DNA of 10,275 nt from the NCBI GenBank assembly GCA_022701475.1, contig JAKOOI010000287.1:1-10275 (forward strand), written 5' to 3'. Shown here piece by piece: positions 1 to 6,510 of the stretch. The stretch comes from Weeksellaceae bacterium (lineage in GTDB: Bacteria > Bacteroidota > Bacteroidia > Flavobacteriales > Weeksellaceae). Position 1 is the stretch's first letter; every line of letters starts with the position of its first letter. A program made the translations under genes and the position numbers. The notes below the pieces were generated by a model. That model ran no database searches and was not told the origin of the DNA. It saw nothing but the letters and a program-made list of their open reading frames with translations.

Positions 1-329
1 TGGCTCCTACCAATGCAGCGTTCAACAAACTTCCGAAAGGCACTGTTGATAATCTGGTAAAACCGGAAAACAAAGAGATGCTTACCAAAATTTTAACCTA
101 CCATGTGCTACCCGGGAAATACAATGCCAGCCAGATCTGGGCAGCGGTAAAAGCCGGAAACGGTAAAGCCATGATGAAGACGGTAGAAGGCGAAGAACTT
201 ACCTTCTGGACAAAAGGTAAAAATCTTTACGTAAAAGATGCTAAAGGAAATGATGCTAAAGTAACAATAGCTGATGTGAATCAGTCTAATGGGGTCATTC
301 ACGTTATAGACACGGTATTAATGCCGTAA
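1..329 (+). CDS. Fasciclin (FAS1) domain protein, 3' end
   Basis: This is the C-terminal part of a FAS1-domain protein whose start lies before the window. The reading frame is open from base 3 (first full codon GCT), giving 108 visible residues. It opens in the conserved first FAS1 box (APTNAAF). It then shows the central YH motif (LTYHVLPGKY) and the second conserved box near the end (NGVIHVIDTVLMP), after which FAS1 domains normally stop, so the C-terminus is complete. FAS1 domains are extracellular adhesion or protein-interaction modules; bacterial single-domain versions are usually secreted or lipid-anchored. The signal peptide cannot be seen here. An internal ATG at 78 would start inside the domain and is not the real start. 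The gene precedes two exported ferritin-like genes on the same strand, but a strong terminator separates them. The substrate or partner is unknown. Confidence 0.9.
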   Translation, partial: APTNAAFNKLPKGTVDNLVKPENKEMLTKILTYHVLPGKYNASQIWAAVKAGNGKAMMKTVEGEELTFWTKGKNLYVKDAKGNDAKVTIADVNQSNGVIHVIDTVLMP

Positions 330-346
330 TGGTTTGTTAGTTGTTA

Positions 347-375
347 AACAGCATAAATCCTTTATGCTGTTTTTT
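347..375 (+). terminator. Rho-independent terminator after the FAS1 gene
   Basis: A perfect 11-bp inverted repeat (AACAGCATAAA / TTTATGCTGTT) with a 3-nt loop TCC is followed directly by a T run. It sits 18 bp past the FAS1 stop codon and should end that transcript, so the downstream ferritin-like pair probably has its own promoter in the 40 bp that follow. I could not identify a convincing TAnnTTTG box there. Confidence 0.85.
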
Positions 376-415
376 CTCTATTTTAATTAAAGTGAACACT
401 TAAACAGATAATATT

Positions 416-1126
416 ATGAAAAAAACAATTCAAGTTTCAAATCAGGGAGCAACTCTTGATACCAACAGAAGAAACTTTCTGAAGCTGAGCGGTATCGGCC
501 TTGCCATGGCCGGTTTAACCCTTGTAGGTTGTGATGACAACGATTTCGATTATGTTGACAATAACGTATTCGACCTTGGAAAAGGCGACGTAGGCGTACT
601 GAATTATGCATACGCCCTTGAACAGCTGGAAGCGGATTTTTACACGAAAGTGGTGAATAACTTTTACTCCGGAATTTCCGATGCTGAAAAAGTAGTTTTC
701 ACTGATCTGTACCACCATGAAGTAATTCACAGGGATTTCTTCAAAGCAGCCATCAGCGGCGCAACCTCCAATGTACTGCCTAAGCTTGAGTTCCAGTATC
801 CCGGCGTGGATTTTAATAATAAAAGCTCTGTACTGGCTACTGCCAAAGCGCTTGAAGATACCGGTGTTGCTGCCTACAACGGAGCGGGAAGGTACATTTC
901 CAATGCCGACTATCTGGTGATAGCAGGAAAAATAGTTTCTGTAGAAGCAAGACATGCCGCTGCCATCAGAAACATGATCAATCCGGGATCCGCTGACTTC
1001 TCCGGTGATGATATCGTTAATCCGACTACCGGACTTGATGCTGCAAAAACACCTAAGGAAGTTGTAGCGGCAGCAGGAACATTCTTCAAGACTCCGTTTA
1101 CCTGGAAAGAACAAGGCATCGGTTAA
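416..1126 (+). CDS. Exported Ferritin_2-type di-iron lipoprotein (Tat-like signal)
   Basis: A 236-residue ferritin-like four-helix protein of the Ferritin_2 / desiccation-related (PCC13-62-like) type. The N-terminus has a twin-arginine motif (RRNFLK, residues 18-23), a hydrophobic stretch and a lipobox LVGC with the lipidated cysteine at 39, suggesting a folded, Tat-exported lipoprotein. The cysteine is followed by a strongly acidic run (DDNDFD), resembling the acidic lipoprotein export signals that send Bacteroidota lipoproteins to the cell surface. A full di-iron ligand set can be read: a glutamate in helix 1 (E69, or possibly E72), E102xxH105, E147, and E177xxH180. The family's biochemical role is poorly defined; iron binding or oxidation, or stress protection, are guesses. 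The next gene encodes a paralogue 26 bp downstream on the same strand, so the two are probably co-transcribed and may work together. The ATG at 416 is chosen because it gives the complete signal sequence. Confidence 0.85.
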   Translation: MKKTIQVSNQGATLDTNRRNFLKLSGIGLAMAGLTLVGCDDNDFDYVDNNVFDLGKGDVGVLNYAYALEQLEADFYTKVVNNFYSGISDAEKVVFTDLYHHEVIHRDFFKAAISGATSNVLPKLEFQYPGVDFNNKSSVLATAKALEDTGVAAYNGAGRYISNADYLVIAGKIVSVEARHAAAIRNMINPGSADFSGDDIVNPTTGLDAAKTPKEVVAAAGTFFKTPFTWKEQGIG

Positions 1127-1152
1127 TTATTCACTTCACAAAAAATTACATT

Positions 1153-1974
1153 ATGAACATTCTAAAACTACTGGACAGACTTTCTGACGATAAATTTTTC
1201 ACCACGGAAGCATCAAGACTGGAAACCCTTACCCAGATTTCCTCATTCGGTAAAAAAGCTGCCATTGCAGCGGCACCGCTGGGTTTGGGAGCATTAATGA
1301 CCAACTCTGTGAAAGCACAGAAAACAGTGAGTACTGCATCCACGGGAATTGCTGCCAAAAGTGCATTGACTGATGCACTACAGCTTGCCCTTACCCTTGA
1401 ATATCTGGAAGATGATTATTATGCTCAGGGTCTGGCAAAAGCGGGTCTGATCCCATCCTCTGACAGACCGGTTTTCCTGCAGATTTCAAAACATGAAGCA
1501 GCCCACGTTACTTTTCTGAAAGCAGCCATCACTTCTCTTGGAGAGGCTCCTATCGCAAAACCGAACTTTAACTATACTGTTGGAGGTGCATTTTCTCCTT
1601 TTACGGATTACAGCCAGTTCTTAACCCTGGCACAGGCATTTGAAGATACCGGTGTCAGAGCATATAAAGGACAGGCAGGTAATGTAATGGCTAATAAGGA
1701 TATCCTTCAGGCGGCATTACAGATTCATTCGGTAGAAGCAAGACATGCTTCCCAGGTAAGAAGGATGAGGGCTAACAAAGGGTGGATTGAAGGTGCAGAC
1801 GGCGGAAATATTCCGGCTGCTGTCAACAGTAAAGTGTATGTAGGAGAAGATCTTACCAGTCAGGCAGGCTTCAATACAGCGACCGCCTTTGGAGCGGCGG
1901 CAGGTTCTGCAGCCTACGACGAAATTTTAACAGGAGACGCTGCAAAGGCAATAGCACAAATGTTTATTGTCTAG
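1153..1974 (+). CDS. Exported Ferritin_2-type di-iron protein, paralogue
   Basis: A 273-residue ferritin-like protein of the same broad family as its upstream neighbour. The ligand pattern repeats: E83 (or E86) in helix 1, E115xxH118, E164 and E195xxH198. The motifs FEDTGVRAY and SVEARH correspond to LEDTGVAAY and SVEARH in the first protein, so they are clear paralogues. The N-terminus is unusual: about 33 hydrophilic residues come before a lysine pair and a hydrophobic, alanine-rich stretch (residues 36-50), with a plausible signal-peptidase site VKA-Q after residue 55. There is no lipobox cysteine, so the mature protein would be soluble in the periplasm or outside, unlike its lipid-anchored partner. 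It ends with an alanine/glycine-rich tail of roughly 60 residues beyond the last helix motif. It is followed by a strong terminator, which closes the two-gene unit. The function is unknown beyond a likely di-iron centre. Confidence 0.85.
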   Translation: MNILKLLDRLSDDKFFTTEASRLETLTQISSFGKKAAIAAAPLGLGALMTNSVKAQKTVSTASTGIAAKSALTDALQLALTLEYLEDDYYAQGLAKAGLIPSSDRPVFLQISKHEAAHVTFLKAAITSLGEAPIAKPNFNYTVGGAFSPFTDYSQFLTLAQAFEDTGVRAYKGQAGNVMANKDILQAALQIHSVEARHASQVRRMRANKGWIEGADGGNIPAAVNSKVYVGEDLTSQAGFNTATAFGAAAGSAAYDEILTGDAAKAIAQMFIV

Positions 1975-1998
1975 CAGAATTTCTAAATGTTAGGTGTG

Positions 1999-2029
1999 TT
2001 CCTTCCCTTTCCGGGAAGGAATTTTTTTT
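1999..2029 (+). terminator. Rho-independent terminator after the ferritin-like pair
   Basis: A perfect 9-bp stem (TTCCTTCCC / GGGAAGGAA) with a 5-nt loop TTTCC is followed by eight T residues. It lies 25 bp after the stop codon of the second ferritin-like gene. Confidence 0.9.
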
Positions 2030-2438
2030 AAATACAGTCATGGAAACCGGGAATTATGTAGTGTTGAAGAATTCATGCTTTCGGATTGTCGGCACTCATC
2101 CTGTGAATCGGATGGGTTTGCGCCCGGTGAAATCACCTTACTCTACTAAAATTATTTTTACGACAATACCAAAAGCTTTCCTATTACAAGAGAAGCTTTC
2201 GCATTTTAAATTGAATCTAAGTGTATTATGCTCTTATCAAATATAAAGGAATTTCTGCTTTTGCAATTATGATCCGGCTCACGACAGACCAGAACAGAGA
2301 AACGGAGCGAACAGTAAAAATTCTTTTTCATATAACCCGGGTATGATCTAAATTTCCGTAAACAGCCGGTCGGTCATAAATATAGTTTATTCCTGACTTC
2401 TGCACTGAAATTGGTGTATGATTTGATGGTATATATAT
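2030..2438. other. Intergenic region without a convincing gene
   Basis: About 400 bp between a terminator and a small ORF. The only longish ORF (2040-2246) encodes a low-complexity-free but unrecognisable 68-residue peptide with no domain, signal or membrane segment, and I do not accept it. Three inverted repeats are visible. ACTCATCC/GGATGGGT (2094-2117) has an 8-bp stem with one G-U and an 8-nt loop. GGTGA-AA-TCACC (2126-2137) is a near-perfect palindrome. AAAGCTT/AAGCTTT (2172-2199) has a 14-nt loop. The first two are close together and could form a structured RNA or be a remnant; nothing further supports this. The 3' part is A/T rich and presumably carries the promoter for the small ORF at 2439. 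Confidence 0.5.
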
Positions 2439-2600
2439 ATGAAAACGAAACAGAAAAGGCGGATTGCATTTTTGGGAAAAAGTCATCCGCAAAGAATAAA
2501 AAGAATTATTGCAGGCATTTTTGCCGGTACGGTTCTGATGCTATTTGCTGTCGGAGCTTCCACTACCTCCCGGGATTTAAATGCGGGTATATCAGAATAG
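2439..2600 (+). CDS. Small single-span membrane or secreted peptide (53 aa)
   Basis: A 53-codon ORF, ATG at 2439 to TAG at 2600. The peptide has a very basic N-terminal third (ten or more Lys/Arg in the first 22 residues). A hydrophobic segment follows at about residues 23-40 (IIAGIFAGTVLMLFAVGA), and then a short polar tail ending NAGISE. This is what a small inner-membrane peptide with an inside-positive N-terminus looks like. A signal-peptidase site after VGA (residue 40) is also possible, which would release only 13 residues. No family is recognised. Support for a real gene comes from the membrane architecture and from a strand-matched rho-independent terminator about 100 bp downstream, which otherwise has no gene to end. 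There is no Shine-Dalgarno motif; the upstream sequence is A/T repeats (TATATATAT), acceptable in Bacteroidota. A relaxed TAnnTTTG-like element (TATGATTTG, one base too long) lies at 2418-2426. Confidence 0.5.
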   Translation: MKTKQKRRIAFLGKSHPQRIKRIIAGIFAGTVLMLFAVGASTTSRDLNAGISE

Positions 2601-2701
2601 TGATAGATTTTATAAATAAATGTTATGCTATACTTAATGTCGTTTATAAATCAGTATATTTGTTTATCGAAATAATTTTTTTTCATCATTTGTGTTTTTT
2701 T

Positions 2702-2728
2702 AGGCTCCTCCTTTGGAGCCTTTTTTTT
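2702..2728 (+). terminator. Rho-independent terminator (+ strand) downstream of the small ORF
   Basis: A 7-bp stem (AGGCTCC / GGAGCCT) with a 6-nt loop is followed by a run of eight T at 2721-2728. The T run is on the + strand only; on the other strand the hairpin is followed by A residues. It therefore terminates rightward transcripts such as that of the 53-aa ORF, and does not serve the leftward yetF-like gene whose stop codon overlaps its T tract. Confidence 0.8.
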
Positions 2729-3434
2729 AGGTTATTCTTTTTTTGCCGCAGGCTTTTATCCAGTTTTCTCTCCGGCATTTATCACATTTCCCTGCATTAC
2801 CGCTTTCCTTTTCTTCAGTATGACCACAGAAGGTGCACGAATAATGTCCCTTAATACTGATGGTCTTTAACGGGTTTTCCAGAGAGCCTGGCATGATGGG
2901 AAGGCCGTATTTCACTTCATCATCTTCTGTGAAAAATACACTGATATCCCCGGAAACCTCTTCTATTGCTATATCAATCTGGCCCAGTTGCGTGATTCCC
3001 TGCAGTCTCAGTTCAGCAAAAAACTCATCACTTCCGAGATTTTCTTTTTTAAAATTCTCAATGGAAAATTCTCCTTTCTCGATCAGGCAGATTGGTTTAC
3101 CTTCCAACAGGTTTTCAAAGAATTTATTGTTACCGATAAGATAAGTAACTGCCGAGTAGAGCATGATGATCACCGCAAATACGATAATGGATGAGAGAAT
3201 GCCCACTTCTTTGTAAAACATCGGGTCTCCGGCCGCAGATCCCAGGCCGATAATGACTACCAGTTCAAAGAGCGAAAGCTGTTTTACGCCTCTTTTGCCC
3301 AGGATTCTGAGTCCCAGGATAATGGTAATGAACATAATAACGGTACGGAGAATGATTTCAAGGAGAAAAGGCCATTCTTCCTGGCCCATGAAAAGTTCCT
3401 TCCAGTCCAGCTGCAGGAATAATACGGATTCCAT
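2727..3434 (-). CDS. YetF/DUF421 family membrane protein with C-terminal CxxC...CxxC motif
   Basis: A 235-residue protein of the YetF/YcaP (DUF421) family. The N-terminal half holds about three membrane segments (residues 23-44, 56-70 and 77-101), including the family's conserved stretch after the first helix (GKRGVKQLSLFELVVIIGLG). This is followed by the cytoplasmic alpha/beta domain typical of the family, from about residue 110 (GKPICLIEKGEF) to 190. The C-terminus has an extra module: C200-x2-C203 and C217-x2-C220, spaced like a zinc ribbon, ending in a basic tail (CGKKRIT). The function of DUF421 proteins is not well defined; Bacillus homologues are linked to spore germination or membrane processes. 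The start at 3434 gives a natural length. The gene lies 47 bp downstream of the GNAT gene on the same strand, so they could share a transcript. No minus-strand terminator follows it in the visible sequence. Confidence 0.85.
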   Translation of the reverse strand: MESVLFLQLDWKELFMGQEEWPFLLEIILRTVIMFITIILGLRILGKRGVKQLSLFELVVIIGLGSAAGDPMFYKEVGILSSIIVFAVIIMLYSAVTYLIGNNKFFENLLEGKPICLIEKGEFSIENFKKENLGSDEFFAELRLQGITQLGQIDIAIEEVSGDISVFFTEDDEVKYGLPIMPGSLENPLKTISIKGHYSCTFCGHTEEKESGNAGKCDKCRRENWIKACGKKRIT

Positions 3435-3481
3435 ATTGATTGTTTAGGTTGAAAAGGTTCAAAAAATAAGCCAAGTGAACA

Positions 3482-4021
3482 TTACTGCATGGTTTCCCAC
3501 TCTTCTCTGAGAATAGCGTAAATGACATCATCCGCCCATTCGTCTTTCCAGAAAAGGCTTTTGATAAAGTGCGCCTCCTTTCTGAACCCTATACGTTCCA
3601 TAAGTTTCATAGAAGCGGCATTTCTGGGGTCGACTGATGCGGTGATCCTGTGCTTGCGGAGATCCCGGAACAGATATCCGATGATTCCCTTCAGCGCTTC
3701 CGTGGCATATCCTTTATGATGGTATTCTTTACCGACCGTAATTCCGAGTTCTGCCTGCTGCCCGTCGGATCCGGTAAAGTGAACCCCGATGTCACCAATT
3801 ACACTGCTGCTGTCTTTATCTGCTATCAGGAGCTGGAACCATGTCCCGGGAACATTAAAGTCTTTGATATGATTTTTAATAAATTGTTCCACCTCCCCGG
3901 AAGACTCCGGAATCCAGCTTTGAAACCTGTTGGTATCCGCATCCGACCGGTACCGGAATATAGATTCCCCGTCTTCAGGAGTCATTTCCCTGAGCATCAA
4001 CCGTTCTGTATAAACCTTCAT
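3482..4021 (-). CDS. GNAT-family N-acetyltransferase (RimJ/RimL type)
   Basis: A 179-residue acetyltransferase of the Acetyltransf_3 / RimJ-RimL group. It begins with the typical TERLMLREMTPED strand and turn (residues 5-17). The acetyl-CoA pyrophosphate-binding motif A is at residues 97-110 (GKEYHHKGYATEAL, fitting Q/R-x-x-G-x-A), and the C-terminal DPRNAASMKLMERIGF motif with N134 is at 131-146. These enzymes move an acetyl group from acetyl-CoA to the alpha-amine of a protein N-terminus or to a small-molecule amine; the substrate cannot be told from the sequence. It is cytosolic, with no signal or membrane segment, and full length for the family. It is first in a possible two-gene unit with the YetF-like gene. 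An exact TACTTTTG -7 element on the minus strand lies 18 bp before the start codon. Confidence 0.9.
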   Translation of the reverse strand: MKVYTERLMLREMTPEDGESIFRYRSDADTNRFQSWIPESSGEVEQFIKNHIKDFNVPGTWFQLLIADKDSSSVIGDIGVHFTGSDGQQAELGITVGKEYHHKGYATEALKGIIGYLFRDLRKHRITASVDPRNAASMKLMERIGFRKEAHFIKSLFWKDEWADDVIYAILREEWETMQ

Positions 4022-4038
4022 ACTTCTGTTTTAATTCT

Positions 4039-4046
4039 CAAAAGTA
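4039..4046 (-). promoter_or_regulatory. Putative Bacteroidota -7 box for the GNAT gene
   Basis: On the minus strand this reads TACTTTTG, an exact match to TAnnTTTG. It lies 18 bp upstream of the GNAT start, implying a leader of about 10 nt. No clear TTG-type -33 element was found at the usual distance, so confidence is limited. The same 9-mer (TACTTTTGA) lies at almost the same distance before the biotin operon. Confidence 0.4.
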
Positions 4047-4150
4047 AGAAACTGTTTTCATTACCTATCATTCTTTAACAAAATATATTCGGGGTCCCGC
4101 CGGTTTTCAATATAAAATATTCAGGGTTAGCAATTTATTAACATCCGGTA

Positions 4151-4190
4151 AATAAAAAGGAAAGGTATCTCACAAACGTATACCTTTCCT
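4151..4190 (-). terminator. Rho-independent terminator of the biotin operon
   Basis: A perfect 11-bp inverted repeat (AGGAAAGGTAT / ATACCTTTCCT, 4158-4168 with 4180-4190) with an 11-nt loop. Read on the minus strand the hairpin is followed by TTTTTATT. It lies 23 bp beyond the bioA stop codon and closes the operon. Confidence 0.9.
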
Positions 4191-4213
4191 GCAACAGCAC
4201 ATCAAACGCCGCT

Positions 4214-5482
4214 TTATTGTACCAGATCCATCACCTCAATAATGTGGCGGTAAAGGAAATCGAGTTCCTGTTCAGTAATACAATATGGCGGCACCAGGTA
4301 CAGGATATTTCCCAGCGGGCGCATGATGATACCCCGTTTCAGAAATTCGTTATAGATCTCTTTTCCGGAATCATTAAAATAGGAGGTTTGTTCACCGCTT
4401 ACGATGTTCCATGCAATGATGGTTCCCGTCTGTCTTGCATGGTCAACTTTCGGATGTTGCTTCAGGATGTCTGTAAAAGCGGAGTGCTTCCTGCATATCA
4501 TACGGATCTTTTCAGAGGTTTCTTCTGCCAGCAGCAGTTCCATACTGGCTAATGCCGCGGTACAGGCCAGCGGATTTGCCGTAAATGAATGTCCGTGAAA
4601 TAAGGTTTTGTAAGGATCATCTGATAAAAAAGCATTAAAAATTTCATCGGAGCAGGTAGTAATTCCCATGGGCATCGTTCCGCCCGTCAGTCCTTTGGAA
4701 AAGCACATGATGTCCGGTTGTTCCGTGAGATAATCTGCGGCAAACAGCGCTCCCGTCCTGCCGAATCCTGTGAATACCTCATCCTGGACCATCAGTATTT
4801 TCTGCTCCCGACAGTACTTCATGAGTACAGAAAGGTCTTCCGGACGATGCATAAGCATGCCGGCAGCTCCCTGTACCAGAGGTTCGTAAATGAAACAGGC
4901 AATTTCGTCTTTATGATCTGTAATACAGCGCTTCAGCCTGTTCATGTTTTCCGGGACCGGCGGATCAATAAAAATGACATCAAAGAGCATTTCCCCGAAA
5001 GGTTCGGTCCAGGCACTTCTTCCGCTCACCGACATGGCGCCAAAGGTATCGCCGTGATACGCTCCCCGGAAAGCCAGGATTTTTGTTTTCCGCCTGCCTT
5101 GCTGAAAGGCTTTCTGAATGCACATTTTAAGAGCCACTTCCACGGCCGTAGAACCGTTATCGGAATAGAACACCTTCCTCTGCAGGTCCGGAAGCAGCTT
5201 CAGAAGATTTTCGGAAAGCTGTACGGCCGGTTCATGGGTAAAGCCCGCGAAGATGACCTGCTCCAGGGTTTTCAGCTGTTCGGAGACCCGTGCAGCGATG
5301 TACGGATGGGCATGGCCGTGCAGGGTAACCCACCATGATGATACTGCATCAATATAGGACTTTCCGGTTTCGTCGAAAAGGCAGGTCCCTTTTCCGCTGA
5401 CAATGGCAATGGCATCAGAAGCGGTTTTCATCTGGGTATAAGGGTGCCAGTTGACAGCCCGGTCGCGTTGCTGTAAATTCAT
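4214..5482 (-). CDS. bioA: Adenosylmethionine-8-amino-7-oxononanoate aminotransferase
   Basis: BioA, 422 residues, usual length. It transfers the amino group of S-adenosylmethionine to 8-amino-7-oxononanoate (KAPA), giving 7,8-diaminopelargonate (DAPA), the second ring-building step of biotin synthesis. It is a cytosolic class-III, fold-type-I PLP enzyme. Visible marks are the N-terminal WHPYTQM motif (12-18), SSWW (48-51), the phosphate-binding SDNGSTAVE (107-115), YHG (142-144), and D234 in VQDEVFTGFGRTG, which contacts the PLP ring nitrogen. The Schiff-base lysine is K263 in FSKGLTGGTM, and HGHSFTANPLAC is at 296-307. The SKGLTGGTM and SSWW signatures separate BioA from other class-III aminotransferases. 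It is last in the operon, 11 nt after bioB, and is followed by a terminator. The ATG at 5482 fits the expected N-terminus. Confidence 0.97.
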   Translation of the reverse strand: MNLQQRDRAVNWHPYTQMKTASDAIAIVSGKGTCLFDETGKSYIDAVSSWWVTLHGHAHPYIAARVSEQLKTLEQVIFAGFTHEPAVQLSENLLKLLPDLQRKVFYSDNGSTAVEVALKMCIQKAFQQGRRKTKILAFRGAYHGDTFGAMSVSGRSAWTEPFGEMLFDVIFIDPPVPENMNRLKRCITDHKDEIACFIYEPLVQGAAGMLMHRPEDLSVLMKYCREQKILMVQDEVFTGFGRTGALFAADYLTEQPDIMCFSKGLTGGTMPMGITTCSDEIFNAFLSDDPYKTLFHGHSFTANPLACTAALASMELLLAEETSEKIRMICRKHSAFTDILKQHPKVDHARQTGTIIAWNIVSGEQTSYFNDSGKEIYNEFLKRGIIMRPLGNILYLVPPYCITEQELDFLYRHIIEVMDLVQ

Positions 5483-5493
5483 AGATGATGCTT

Positions 5494-6510
5494 TTACTGT
5501 AATGATGTCAGGTTATGATTCTTCTGACAGGTTTCTTTTCCGGTCTCCTTCTTCATAGGCCTCAGCCCCAGGGTTTGCAGCAGCTGCAGATCTGCTGACA
5601 CTCCGGGATTAGGAGTGACCAGCAGGGTCTCGCGTTCGCCGGTAAAGATGGAATTGGCACCGGCCATAAAACACCAGCCTTGTTCAAAATCGGTCATTTC
5701 AATTCTTCCTGCGCTCAGGCGTACCATGGAAGCAGGCATGATAATTCGTGCGGTGGCAATCATTCTGACCATTTCCCAGGTATTGGTTTTCTGATGATCC
5801 TGAAGAGGAGTTCCTGCTACCCTTGCCAGCGCATTCACAGGAACCGATTCGGGATGTTTCGGCATGGTAGCCAGGGTCAGCAGCATGGAGATCCGGTCCT
5901 GATGGGTTTCCCCAAGACCGATGATCCCACCGGAGCACACCGTAATTCCTGCTTTTCTGACATGGCGGATGGTATTGATCCGGTTATCGAAGGTGCGGGT
6001 GGAAATAATTTCCTTATAATATTGTTCGGAGGTATCCAGATTGTGGTTGTAGGCATACAGTCCTGCAGCATGAAGGCGTTCTGCCTGTTCTTCGGTAAGC
6101 ATCCCCAGGGTACAGCAGACTTCCAATCCCAGTGCGTTTACTCCTTTTACCATCTCAATAACCCGGTCGAAATCGCGGTTATCCCGTACTTCCCGCCATG
6201 CTGCTGCCATGCAGAACCTGGAGGCCCCCTCTTCTTTAGCCTTCCGGGCATGCTCGATTACTTTTTCGGTCGGGAGCAACGCCTGTACCCTGATGTTGGT
6301 CTGGTACCGGGCAGCCTGGCCGCAGTAGAAACAGTCTTCCGGGCAGCCGCCGGTCTTGATCGAAAGGAGGGTCGACAGCTGGATTTCTGCCGGATTGTGC
6401 CATTCGCGGTGAATGGCAGCCGCCCTGTAAATCAGTTCCATCAGCGGAAGGTGATAAATTTCTTCGATTTCCTCTTGGGTCCAGTCATGTCTTAAGGTCT
6501 GGGTGTTCAT
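5494..6510 (-). CDS. bioB: Biotin synthase (radical SAM)
   Basis: BioB, 338 residues, which inserts sulfur into dethiobiotin to give biotin. It is a cytosolic homodimer with two Fe-S clusters. The radical-SAM [4Fe-4S] motif is C56-x3-C60-x2-C63 (CPEDCFYC). The ligands of the sulfur-donating [2Fe-2S] cluster are all present: C100 (RFCMAAAW), C132 (VCCTLG), C192 (VCSGGIIGLGE) and R269 (VRLSAGR). The substrate-site motif YNHNLDTS is at 154-161, and AGANSIF is at 283-289. I chose the ATG at 6510, not the in-frame ATG at 6540, because it overlaps the bioD stop as ATGA, a standard coupling arrangement. The upstream alternative would add ten residues that match nothing in the family. The C-terminus carries about 20 residues beyond the conserved LGLRP motif. 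It sits between bioD and bioA. Confidence 0.97.
   Translation of the reverse strand: MNTQTLRHDWTQEEIEEIYHLPLMELIYRAAAIHREWHNPAEIQLSTLLSIKTGGCPEDCFYCGQAARYQTNIRVQALLPTEKVIEHARKAKEEGASRFCMAAAWREVRDNRDFDRVIEMVKGVNALGLEVCCTLGMLTEEQAERLHAAGLYAYNHNLDTSEQYYKEIISTRTFDNRINTIRHVRKAGITVCSGGIIGLGETHQDRISMLLTLATMPKHPESVPVNALARVAGTPLQDHQKTNTWEMVRMIATARIIMPASMVRLSAGRIEMTDFEQGWCFMAGANSIFTGERETLLVTPNPGVSADLQLLQTLGLRPMKKETGKETCQKNHNLTSLQ

Noticed and set aside
2040..2246. 68-codon + strand ORF after the second terminator
   Set aside because: No domain, signal or membrane segment; amino-acid make-up looks like translated non-coding DNA, and inverted repeats run through it.
2694..2728. Bidirectional terminator serving the yetF-like gene too
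   Set aside because: On the minus strand the hairpin is followed by A residues, not T, so it would not act as an intrinsic terminator in that direction.
2411..2854. 147-codon + strand ORF across the small ORF, terminator and yetF-like 3' end
   Set aside because: It runs through a strong terminator and antisense into the yetF-like gene; its Phe/Leu/Arg-rich second half is the translation of T-rich sequence. The different frame with the 53-codon ORF is more convincing.
5680..6495. 271-codon ORF antisense to bioB
   Set aside because: A frame shadow of bioB, with no recognisable domain; long antisense ORFs are common opposite G+C-rich codons.
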